A stretch of 21,476 bases of DNA, taken from positions 1 through 21,476 of IMG/VR virus record IMGVR_UViG_3300035157_000430; one strand, 5' to 3'. Position numbers and translations under genes: made by a program. The notes below the pieces were generated by a model. The model was not told the DNA's origin. It did no database searches and worked only from the letters and a program-made list of their open reading frames with translations. The DNA comes from a virus. Shown piece after piece: positions 6,349 through 12,402 of this stretch (positions within the stretch are counted from its first letter, which is position 1; each line of letters starts with the position of its first letter).

Positions 6349-6401
6349 AAAAAAAACCAAAGTCGGCACTCTGCCGATGCATAGTCAAGCAGAGTGCAGA
6401 C
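6349..6401 (-). terminator. Intrinsic terminator or attenuator, leftward
   Basis: On the minus strand a 9-bp GC-rich stem (6366-6374 with 6389-6397), extendable past one mismatch by 3 bp (6362-6364 with 6399-6401), encloses a 14-nt loop. It is followed by TTTGG and eight Ts (6356-6349). This has the form of a Rho-independent terminator. The loop TTGACTATGCATCG shares GACTATGCA with the loop of the hairpin at 4357-4405. As the same-direction 77-aa gene starts just downstream, it probably reduces rather than ends transcription. Confidence 0.6.
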
Positions 6402-6415
6402 GATAGAGATTATAT

Positions 6416-6496
6416 TTATTTGTGGTATTGCAAATATATATAATCAGCGTTGTGAGTAGTGTCACATGCGTGACAATACATACTATCCGATTGCAT
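6416..6496 (-). CDS. 26-aa peptide with a CxxC...H motif
   Basis: Tiny gene: ATG 6496-6494, TAA at 6418-6416. It is preceded by GAAAGG with 5 nt to the ATG, exactly like the 22-aa membrane peptide at 6801-6869. The product contains YCHACDTTH (C8, H9, C11, H15), a plausible minimal zinc-binding loop, and ends YLQYHK. The reading frame also contains a perfect hairpin (TGTCAC/GTGACA), which may be coincidental. No family was recognised. The evidence is the ribosome site, the spacing and the Cys/His pattern; length alone would not support it. Confidence 0.48.
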   Translation of the reverse strand: MQSDSMYCHACDTTHNADYIYLQYHK

Positions 6497-6550
6497 AGTA
6501 TCCTTTCCACTATTTTCATACTCTCTTTGTGGTTAGGATTATTCAATCGT

Positions 6551-6778
6551 CTAGAAAGGTACATCCTCTGTTTCGAAGACATACTCATCAACATTATTAG
6601 TATTATCAAGACCTTCCAGTTCTAGAACTTCCAGGTCTTTCTTAGTACTAGTCGCAGCTTTATCATTGTTATAATCAATCACCGCTCCTTTTACCATTAA
6701 GTTAATAGAATTCATTTGAGTATCACTTAGGTAGTAACCTAGTTCCTTCAATGCATTCTTTAGTTTAACTATGTCCAT
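6551..6778 (-). CDS. Small protein with an SSB-like acidic C-terminal tail, 75 aa
   Basis: 75 residues from the ATG at 6778-6776, which has GAAAGGA 6-8 nt upstream; a TTG seven codons earlier lies upstream of that site and is not used. The N-terminal half is helical (MDIVKLKNALKELGYYLSD, then TQMNSINLMVKGAVID). The C-terminal half is acidic and disordered and ends TEDVPF. This closely resembles the D-D-D-I-P-F tip with which bacterial and phage single-stranded DNA-binding proteins recruit partners. There is no OB fold, so it is not itself an SSB. It may compete for SSB-tail-binding replication and repair proteins, which is an inference. Function otherwise unknown. Confidence 0.66.
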   Translation of the reverse strand: MDIVKLKNALKELGYYLSDTQMNSINLMVKGAVIDYNNDKAATSTKKDLEVLELEGLDNTNNVDEYVFETEDVPF

Positions 6779-6800
6779 TGTTTTCCTTTCTATAGACAAC

Positions 6801-6869
6801 TTATAAATAATATAAATTCATGGCAGTGAGTATTATCACTACCCATGCCAGCTTTAATAGATTATTCAT
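6801..6869 (-). CDS. 22-aa single-pass membrane peptide
   Basis: Tiny gene: ATG 6869-6867, TAA 6803-6801, with GAAAGGATA ending 5 nt before the start, matching the strong sites of its neighbours. After MNNLLK the sequence LAWVVIILTAMNLYYL is almost wholly hydrophobic and long enough to insert in a membrane. It fills the gap between the zinc-ribbon-like gene and the 75-aa gene. Small membrane peptides in phages can affect envelope functions or host defences; nothing here says which. The ribosome site and clean hydrophobic composition are the evidence. Confidence 0.52.
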   Translation of the reverse strand: MNNLLKLAWVVIILTAMNLYYL

Positions 6870-6883
6870 ACTATCCTTTCTTA

Positions 6884-7102
6884 TTATTTAAATAATGACA
6901 TCTGAGTGATATCATTAAGATTTTTAGCACTAACTTTCCATTCATTCTCGCCACTCATAATGACTTGGACACGACATTGTCTATCGTGAATATTTAATGG
7001 GTAGTCCTTGCCGTTCTTACTTTGTCGCCACCAAGCGTCATCGTAAAAAATAATAGGTTGTAAACATACTCTACATACCTTCTTTTTCTTGAATTTATCC
7101 AT
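6884..7102 (-). CDS. Small zinc-ribbon-like protein, 72 aa
   Basis: From the ATG at 7102-7100 the protein has a basic start (DKFKKKK), then C10-x2-C13 and, 25 residues later, H39-x3-C43. This is a likely zinc site of the kind found in small nucleic-acid-binding or HNH-related proteins. The WW pair at 24-25 and the following basic residues could contact DNA or RNA. A GTG three codons earlier lies too near the GAAAGGA site to be a good start but cannot be excluded. The C-terminus ends TQMSLFK. It is preceded by the long CUUG hairpin at 7130-7172. Confidence 0.64.
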   Translation of the reverse strand: MDKFKKKKVCRVCLQPIIFYDDAWWRQSKNGKDYPLNIHDRQCRVQVIMSGENEWKVSAKNLNDITQMSLFK

Positions 7103-7129
7103 GATTATCACATCCTTTCTACATAGATA

Positions 7130-7172
7130 TATTCTATAGTACCTACCTACAAGTAGATAGATACTAAGAATA
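7130..7172 (-). promoter_or_regulatory. Intergenic hairpin with CUUG tetraloop
   Basis: On the minus strand 10 consecutive pairs (7154-7163 with 7140-7149), two of them G-U, close a CTTG loop. Three more pairs (7164-7166 with 7137-7139), a 1-nt bulge and six pairs (7167-7172 with 7130-7135) extend the stem to 19 bp. The G-U pairs would be A-C mismatches on the other strand, so the structure belongs to the leftward transcript. It starts 3 nt after the 104-aa gene. No U-tract follows. A processing site or stability element is likely. Confidence 0.5.
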
Positions 7173-7174
7173 TA

Positions 7175-7489
7175 CTAGAAGGTTTCAGCCTTCTCTTGTA
7201 CTTCTACACCAGAAGTTTCACTTTCTGATGCCTCTGCCTTCACATTGGAAGGATGAGTAGGCGATGTTTTATGTAGTTCAAACAACGCATTAATAGTATC
7301 AGAGATAGTATCTGTCATCTCTTTAACTTCTGGTGCAGAGTTATCTAAAGCAAGGAAAGTAGTAACTACCTTTCTTTCTTTTCTACTGTACCAATTAACT
7401 GGAGTACATTCGTCCCAGTATATAAGTGATTTACCAGTGATAGCACAAACCATTGGACTATCCATAGCTTTTCTAGTTTTTTCTGACAT
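7175..7489 (-). CDS. Hypothetical protein, 104 aa, first gene of the leftward block
   Basis: Not recognised. The N-terminal part (residues 10-50) is compact and mixed, with a Cys pair 13 residues apart (C15 and C28, in VCAITGKSLIYWDEC) and a basic strand (WYSRKERKVVTTFLALD). The middle is helical (EMTDTISDTINALFELHK). The last 30 residues are acidic, serine- and glutamate-rich and disordered. Ribosome site GAAAGGA, 5 nt before the ATG. It is the first intact gene after the control region and so would be the earliest leftward product. Confidence 0.7.
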   Translation of the reverse strand: MSEKTRKAMDSPMVCAITGKSLIYWDECTPVNWYSRKERKVVTTFLALDNSAPEVKEMTDTISDTINALFELHKTSPTHPSNVKAEASESETSGVEVQEKAETF

Positions 7490-7531
7490 AATTTTCCTTT
7501 CTATCAGATGATATACATACTTTATATATAT

Positions 7532-7574
7532 CAGACTTTCTTCCGAAAGACATATTCGGAAGGAAGAAAGTCTG
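7532..7574 (-). promoter_or_regulatory. Leader hairpin, shared-loop family
   Basis: Perfect 13-bp stem (7532-7544 with 7562-7574) around a 17-nt loop reading TTCCGAATATGTCTTTC on the minus strand. It lies in the 5' leader of the 104-aa gene, 43 nt before its ATG. The stem differs from those at 4357 and 7691, but loop length and the TTCCGA(C/A)TA start are the same. No U-tract follows on either strand. Confidence 0.6.
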
Positions 7575-7690
7575 TTATATATCTAGTTGGAAAAGCTATG
7601 TAAGTACTCAATGGTATTGTTTATTATATATAGATATCATTTAAGACTAAAGGTATGTTAAATCACTATATATCGTACTTAAAACAGTGT

Positions 7691-7754
7691 ATATTGTACT
7701 GTATCTGTCCGACTTTCGTAGTCGGAAGGACAGATACTGTACTATGTACAATAT
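7691..7754 (-). promoter_or_regulatory. Long leader hairpin, shared-loop family
   Basis: Two stacked perfect stems: inner 10 bp (7701-7710 with 7728-7737) and outer 9 bp (7691-7699 with 7746-7754), with 1 and 8 unpaired nt between them. The 17-nt loop reads TTCCGACTACGAAAGTC on the minus strand and can form four more pairs inside. It lies downstream of the candidate leftward promoter, so it would sit at the beginning of the leader RNA. Confidence 0.6.
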
Positions 7755-7783
7755 AGATGTGTACTACCTATAAATAATCACAA

Positions 7784-7812
7784 TACATAAACTTATGACT
7801 ACCATATGTCAA
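7784..7812 (-). promoter_or_regulatory. Candidate leftward sigma70-type promoter
   Basis: On the minus strand a perfect TTGACA (7812-7807) is followed after 17 nt by TATGTA (7789-7784), a poor -10. It points into the leader of the leftward block and would put both leader hairpins in the transcript. It is supported only by consensus match and position. Confidence 0.35.
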
Positions 7813-7813
7813 T

Positions 7814-8070
7814 CTAAGGTTTTATAATTATATATGTATGTCTAGAAATATATGCTGGTAATTCCGGAAGACCCAATGATTCTGGGCGTAAGCGGGCATA
7901 GACTTTATTTCTTCTGACTAAACCTTTTCTTAGACCCTTGGGTACTGCCTTTGCGTTTCTACGTTATAGTTTTACCTATCAGCAGCTTTCTGCATCCCGA
8001 TTGCACCTTCACCTGTAATAAAATAGTTGGGTTTAGTGTTTGTAATATTGAATACTATAACATATAATTC
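7814..8070 (-). pseudogene. Possible remnant of a leftward gene
   Basis: Two open minus-strand fragments without usable starts. One (8070-7972) ends KPNYFITGEGAIGMQKAADR. The other (7963-7814, 49 codons) is basic and protein-like, with AVPKGLRKGLVRRNKVYARL followed by RPESLGLPELPAYISRH. The two lie in different frames, and neither has an ATG with a ribosome site that would give a full product. They could be the broken ends of one gene, a conserved RNA region or chance. The rightward promoter overlaps the first fragment. Confidence 0.25.
8040..8068 (+). promoter_or_regulatory. Rightward (late operon) promoter
   Basis: TTGTAA (8040-8045), 17-nt spacer, perfect TATAAT (8063-8068). Transcription would start near 8075, leaving a leader of about 30 nt that contains AAAGGAAG before the terminase ATG at 8106. 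It is the best sigma70 match noted in the control region. Confidence 0.6.
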
Positions 8071-8105
8071 TCACTATACAAACATCTAAAGGAAGTTAGT
8101 GAATA

Positions 8106-10028
8106 ATGGTAGATACCATATCCAACGTAATCTGTATCGCAGAGGGCTGTAGGAAGAAATTAAAAGGAAGACAAACAAAATTTTGCTCAGGTACATGTCA
8201 AAAAAGACAATTTGCTAGAGATAAGTCACACAACAAGACAGTTGACATAAAACCTATTAATATAGAACGTAAGTCTGACGAAGGCGACTACGCTTCTGTT
8301 AGACGAGGACAGTATTACCGAGCTTTCGTAAGTGAGGGAATGGCTGAACAAGTTGCAACTGGCGATATGGCGGTAGCTGAGGCAGCTTCCCTCCTTGGTT
8401 GCACTTCAGCTACTGTCAGCAGGATGCTTGCTGCCTACAAGATAGATACTAGAAACGAAGTAGCTGCAGAAGATTGGGAGTTATCCGAAGATGCGAAGGC
8501 CTCACTAAAAAATTTTTCTACCTTCCGACAACGCTATTTCAGAACCGAGCTTGGAAAGAAGTATGAAACTGCCGACTTTCATGTAAATTGGATAAATAAC
8601 ATACTTGATTCTATAAAGAACGGTAAAGAGTTATTAATACTGTCACCCCCACGACATGGAAAGACTGAATTATTAATACACTTTGCTGTTTACCATATAT
8701 GCAAAAACCCTAATACACGAATAATGTGGGTAGGTGGAAACGAAGACATAGCAAAGAACGCATTGTCTGCTGTATTAGATGTATTAGATACTAATGAAGA
8801 TTTACAAAATGACTTCTGTCCACCAGGTACAAACTTTAAACCAGATAACAGGTCAGGAAAGAACTGGTCACAGAATCAATTTACTGTTGGAACAAGAACA
8901 GTAGCAGGTATTAAATCACCTACTATGGTAGCTGTTGGTAAAGGTGGAAAGATATTATCAAGAGACTGTGACTTAATAATTGCAGACGACATTGAGGACC
9001 ATCAAACAACTATGCAACCTGCTGCAAGAGAATCAACAAGACAATGGTGGACAACAACATTATCAAGTCGTAAAGAGGAACATACTGCTGTAATAGTTAT
9101 TGGTTCAAGACAGCATCCTGATGATTTATATAATCATCTTTTAGAATCAGATAACTTTACTTCTATTGTTGAAACAGCACATAAGATAGAATGTGAAATA
9201 CCAGACCATATTGTAGAGGAACATGTTGAGTGTATGTTATGGCCTACTAAAAGAACTTACAAATGGTTACAGTCAAGATTAAACTCTGCTGAATCTACAG
9301 GTGGTAGACAAACATTCGAAATGGTTTATTACAATCAAGCATATGTAGAAGGTACACAAATCTTTACAATGAATATGATTGACCAATGTATGCGACCTGA
9401 TTTAGTTTTAGGACAAGTGTATAAGAATCTTCATTTAGTTGCTGGTCTTGACCCTGCATCAAGTGGATACCAAGCATGTGTATTGTGGGGTATAGACCAA
9501 TACAGAGGAGAACTGTATTTAGTAGATTTAGAAAATAGACGTGGTGGTGGTGTTAGAGCAGCACTTGACCAAATGTCTGATTGGGTACATAAGTATGATT
9601 GTAGACATTGGATAGTAGAAGAAAATGGTTTTCAAACTGCTATTAGACAAGATACAAACATAAAAGAATTTACATTACGTGCAGGTATACAAGTTCAAGG
9701 ACACATGACTGGAAAAAATAAACACGACCCTCTTTATGGTGTTGGTGCTATGGCAGATTTATTTGAGAATAGAAGAATACACCTTCCTGTTGGAGATGGG
9801 GAATCTAATGCTAAAGTACAGAAATATCGACAACAACTGTTATACTTTGATGGAAAACCTGTTTCTAAGAGAAATAAGGAAAAAACTGATATAGTTATGG
9901 CTAGTTGGTTTCCTATGAAGGTTTTTAGGCGGTTGCAAAAAGAGCATGCTGCTGATATGGGGTTAGATTATAAACCAAGTTACGGAGAGTATAAGATGGA
10001 TGAAAGTAGTAATGCACCATGGGCATAG
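8106..10028 (+). CDS. terL: Terminase large subunit with N-terminal zinc-finger/HTH extension
   Basis: 640 residues. The ATPase has Walker A SPPRHGKT (180-187) and Walker B DLIIADD (289-295). A GSRQHPDDLY block (333-342) lies beyond Walker B. The RNase H-like nuclease begins at GLDPASSG with D449, followed by EENG (505-508) and D595 in TDIVMASW. The protein cuts concatemeric DNA and drives it into the prohead through the portal. The first 120 residues are extra: a four-cysteine zinc-like knuckle (C10, C15, C27, C31) and a helix-turn-helix (about 89-112, VAEAASLLGCTSATVSRMLA). These could do the DNA recognition normally done by a small subunit; no separate small terminase gene is visible. The ATG follows AAAGGAAG. 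The stop overlaps the portal ATG by 10 nt. Confidence 0.93.
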   Translation: MVDTISNVICIAEGCRKKLKGRQTKFCSGTCQKRQFARDKSHNKTVDIKPINIERKSDEGDYASVRRGQYYRAFVSEGMAEQVATGDMAVAEAASLLGCTSATVSRMLAAYKIDTRNEVAAEDWELSEDAKASLKNFSTFRQRYFRTELGKKYETADFHVNWINNILDSIKNGKELLILSPPRHGKTELLIHFAVYHICKNPNTRIMWVGGNEDIAKNALSAVLDVLDTNEDLQNDFCPPGTNFKPDNRSGKNWSQNQFTVGTRTVAGIKSPTMVAVGKGGKILSRDCDLIIADDIEDHQTTMQPAARESTRQWWTTTLSSRKEEHTAVIVIGSRQHPDDLYNHLLESDNFTSIVETAHKIECEIPDHIVEEHVECMLWPTKRTYKWLQSRLNSAESTGGRQTFEMVYYNQAYVEGTQIFTMNMIDQCMRPDLVLGQVYKNLHLVAGLDPASSGYQACVLWGIDQYRGELYLVDLENRRGGGVRAALDQMSDWVHKYDCRHWIVEENGFQTAIRQDTNIKEFTLRAGIQVQGHMTGKNKHDPLYGVGAMADLFENRRIHLPVGDGESNAKVQKYRQQLLYFDGKPVSKRNKEKTDIVMASWFPMKVFRRLQKEHAADMGLDYKPSYGEYKMDESSNAPWA

Positions 10029-11800
10029 AAAATTTAGATATTAAGAGTTATCAAGAAATAGTCAAAAATGCTGCTGAACTTACATCAGGTAAATTAGTAC
10101 AAGAAAGACAAGTACAAAAAGCTAGAATTAAAGCTATTTTAAATGGTGGAGCAGATGGTATTAAAGCTTTACTTGGTAACACAATGGAAACCACAGATGC
10201 TGATTTATTACCAGCTCCTAACATGTTGCAGTCAGGTATTGACCGACTTGCACAAAAAGTATCTGGAATACCTCAAGTTAGGGTAGATGTTCCTAATGAT
10301 AACGATTCACAAGCAAGTAAAATACGTGCAGAGAAATTAGAACGAATTGTAACCAACTATGATGAGAAACAAAATTTATTAACTCAGTTGCAACAAGCAG
10401 CTAGATGGTTACCTGGTTATGGTTACTGTGCATGGGTAATAACAACTAAAAGAGATACTAATGGACATTACTATCCTAGTGCTGAATTAAGAGACCCATA
10501 TGATACTTTCCCAGGAAACTTTGGACCTGACCAACAACCAAGAGAATTAGCAGTACTACGTAGAGTACCTAGATATAAACTAGCTCAAATCTATCCTGAG
10601 TTTGCTAAAGAAATTTTAAAAGTAGATGATGATGAAGAAACTACACCAGATACTGCAACACCGTTTTTATCTTATGAAAATAACAGAGAACAAGGTTGGG
10701 AAGATAATACATACTCAGGTGTAAGAATAATTGAATACTATGACTTAGGTGGTACTTATGTAGTATTCCCAGAAAAGAATATGATTTTAGATTTCATTCC
10801 AAATGTTCTTTCTACTCCACCATTTGTATTTATGAAGAAAGTTTCCTTTGACCAGCTTAAAGGTCAATACGACCATGTGATTGGTCTTATGGCTATGATG
10901 GCAAAAATTAATATTATGTCAGCTATAGCTATGGAAGATTCTGTGTTTACAGAAACTAACATATCGGGAGAGATAGAATCCGGACAATACAGAAAAGGCA
11001 GATTTGCGGTAAATTATCTAGCTCCTGGTACAAATGTTTCTAAACCAATGAATAACATACCGTATCAGTTGTTCCAACAAATTGATAGATTAGAAAGACA
11101 ATTGCGTATGGTAGGTGGATATCCTGTTACTGATGACTCACAGTCACCTAACTCTTTTGTTACCGGTGCTGGGTTATCAGAATTGAATAGCACTATGTCT
11201 CTAATGATAAGTGAATATAGAGATGTAATTAAAAATGCTTTACAAGAAATGGATAGTAAGAGATTAGAGATGGATGTAGTTCTATCTTACTCTCAGGAGA
11301 TATCCAGAAAACCTATGGCAGGTTTCTTAAATGGTGCAGCTTTCTCTGAAAACTATTCTCCATTAAAAGATATTGGTGGTGACTTTAAGACCAGACGTAT
11401 CTATGGAGTTATGGCTGGATTTGATGAACCACAAAAAATAGTCACTGGCTTGCAATTGTTACAAGCAGGTGTTATAGACGTAGAAACCTTACAAGATAAC
11501 ATTGATGGTTTAGAAAACATAGCAAAAGTACAAGAACGAATTAGAAAAAATAAAGCTGAACAAGTATTGTTTGACAGTATATTAGCAAGGTCTGCCCAAG
11601 GTGACCCTGCGGCTACAATGGCTGCAATAGCTATTTATGAGTATCCATCTGCTATAACAGATATTATGAAGCAGTTCTATACTCCACAAGAGCCACAGAT
11701 GACACCTGAAGAAGAAGCTATGATACAACAACAAATGATGCAACAGCAATTAGGAGGACAAGGTGGAGTACCAACAATGGAACAAGCGTTTGGAATATAA
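10019..11800 (+). CDS. Portal protein
   Basis: 593 residues, starting inside the end of the terminase gene. Position directly after the large terminase, size, and the pattern of the N-terminal half (DADLLPAPNMLQSGIDRLAQ, then AARWLPGYGYCAWVI, then the LRDPYDTFPG loop) fit a portal, the dodecameric ring through which DNA enters and leaves the capsid. A long mid-region is mixed alpha/beta. The C-terminus ends in a glutamine- and methionine-rich disordered tail (EEEAMIQQQMMQQQ). No signal peptide or enzyme motif. Assignment rests on order and general features, since portals share little sequence. Confidence 0.82.
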   Translation: MGIENLDIKSYQEIVKNAAELTSGKLVQERQVQKARIKAILNGGADGIKALLGNTMETTDADLLPAPNMLQSGIDRLAQKVSGIPQVRVDVPNDNDSQASKIRAEKLERIVTNYDEKQNLLTQLQQAARWLPGYGYCAWVITTKRDTNGHYYPSAELRDPYDTFPGNFGPDQQPRELAVLRRVPRYKLAQIYPEFAKEILKVDDDEETTPDTATPFLSYENNREQGWEDNTYSGVRIIEYYDLGGTYVVFPEKNMILDFIPNVLSTPPFVFMKKVSFDQLKGQYDHVIGLMAMMAKINIMSAIAMEDSVFTETNISGEIESGQYRKGRFAVNYLAPGTNVSKPMNNIPYQLFQQIDRLERQLRMVGGYPVTDDSQSPNSFVTGAGLSELNSTMSLMISEYRDVIKNALQEMDSKRLEMDVVLSYSQEISRKPMAGFLNGAAFSENYSPLKDIGGDFKTRRIYGVMAGFDEPQKIVTGLQLLQAGVIDVETLQDNIDGLENIAKVQERIRKNKAEQVLFDSILARSAQGDPAATMAAIAIYEYPSAITDIMKQFYTPQEPQMTPEEEAMIQQQMMQQQLGGQGGVPTMEQAFGI

Positions 11801-11804
11801 CAAT

Positions 11805-11957
11805 ATGCAAGATTATTATGACGTAGAATTCTGGGATTTAGTTTACGAAGAATATGGAGTTATGGACGAAATAGATATTCTTAGTGAATCTGTAATACAA
11901 ATTATCACTCCGATGCCTGGAGTAATAGTTTTAATAACAAAGGAATTTCATGGGTAA
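11805..11957 (+). CDS. Small hypothetical protein between portal and the 150-aa gene, 50 aa
   Basis: The frame is open from 11763, inside the portal gene, but the ATG at 11805, 4 nt after the portal stop, is the likelier start. The N-terminus is acidic and aromatic (DYYDVEFWDLVYEEYG). The C-terminus is strand-like and hydrophobic (VIQIITPMPGVIVLITKEF). The stop overlaps the next ATG (ATGGGTAA), and the ribosome site of the next gene lies inside it, which supports coupled translation. The ribosome site of this ORF is weak. Function unknown. Confidence 0.5.
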   Translation: MQDYYDVEFWDLVYEEYGVMDEIDILSESVIQIITPMPGVIVLITKEFHG

Positions 11958-12402
11958 AATAAGACCAGGAAGAGGAGGAGCTAGACAACCAGCTAAACCA
12001 GCATTTGTAGCACCAACTGGTCCAGGAGCAGGACCTGGTGCAAACAGAACAGACGGTGGTCCAGCTAATGCTAAACAACCAATTAGACGTTTACCTGATG
12101 CTGATTATGGTGCTAACGCAGATTTTGTAGGAGGTCAACAAGCAGTTGATGGTTTACCTGCAGTACAACCTATTGAAGTACCAGGTCAACCAATGTCTGA
12201 AAAACTTTGGAGTCAAACCGAACTACCATATAGAAAAGCAACTACAGGAAATATGATTGATATTAATCGTGATGGTATTGCAGATGAAATGGTAGATGAT
12301 ATGGATATACTTCTAGAAAGAATGGATGCTAGAAATAGAGATAATCCTAATCCTTATTTAACAGCTTTGAGAAGTGCAAGGCAATCTCAACGGTTCCTCT
12401 AG
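11950..12402 (+). CDS. Hypothetical virion-region protein with a calcium-loop-like motif, 150 aa
   Basis: Residues 1-80 are rich in Gly, Pro and Ala and almost certainly disordered (APTGPGAGPGANRTDGGPAN). Residues 104-112 read DINRDGIAD, the D-x-N-x-D-G pattern of EF-hand and dockerin calcium loops, followed by acidic residues and a helix (DILLERMDARN). AAGGAA lies 4 nt before the ATG. The stop TAG shares a G with the GTG of the giant gene. It could be a small head-completion, scaffold or linker protein; nothing in the sequence decides. Confidence 0.66.
   Translation: MGKIRPGRGGARQPAKPAFVAPTGPGAGPGANRTDGGPANAKQPIRRLPDADYGANADFVGGQQAVDGLPAVQPIEVPGQPMSEKLWSQTELPYRKATTGNMIDINRDGIADEMVDDMDILLERMDARNRDNPNPYLTALRSARQSQRFL

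Larger units (their letters stand above)
7490..8105. promoter_or_regulatory. Divergent control region between leftward and rightward genes
   Basis: 616 nt with no intact gene. It holds two long leftward hairpins (7532-7574, 7691-7754), a possible leftward promoter (7784-7812), ORF fragments (7814-8070) and a rightward promoter (8040-8068). The left part is very AT-rich. It separates the two transcription units, so early/late control, and possibly the replication origin, could lie here. No iteron-type repeats were seen. Confidence 0.6.

Noticed and set aside
6385-6609. 74-codon leftward frame
   Set aside because: Overlaps the end of the 75-aa gene in another frame, covers the better-supported 26-aa gene, and has no ribosome site.
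6422-6625. 67-codon rightward frame
   Set aside because: Antisense to the 26-aa and 75-aa genes; no ribosome site.
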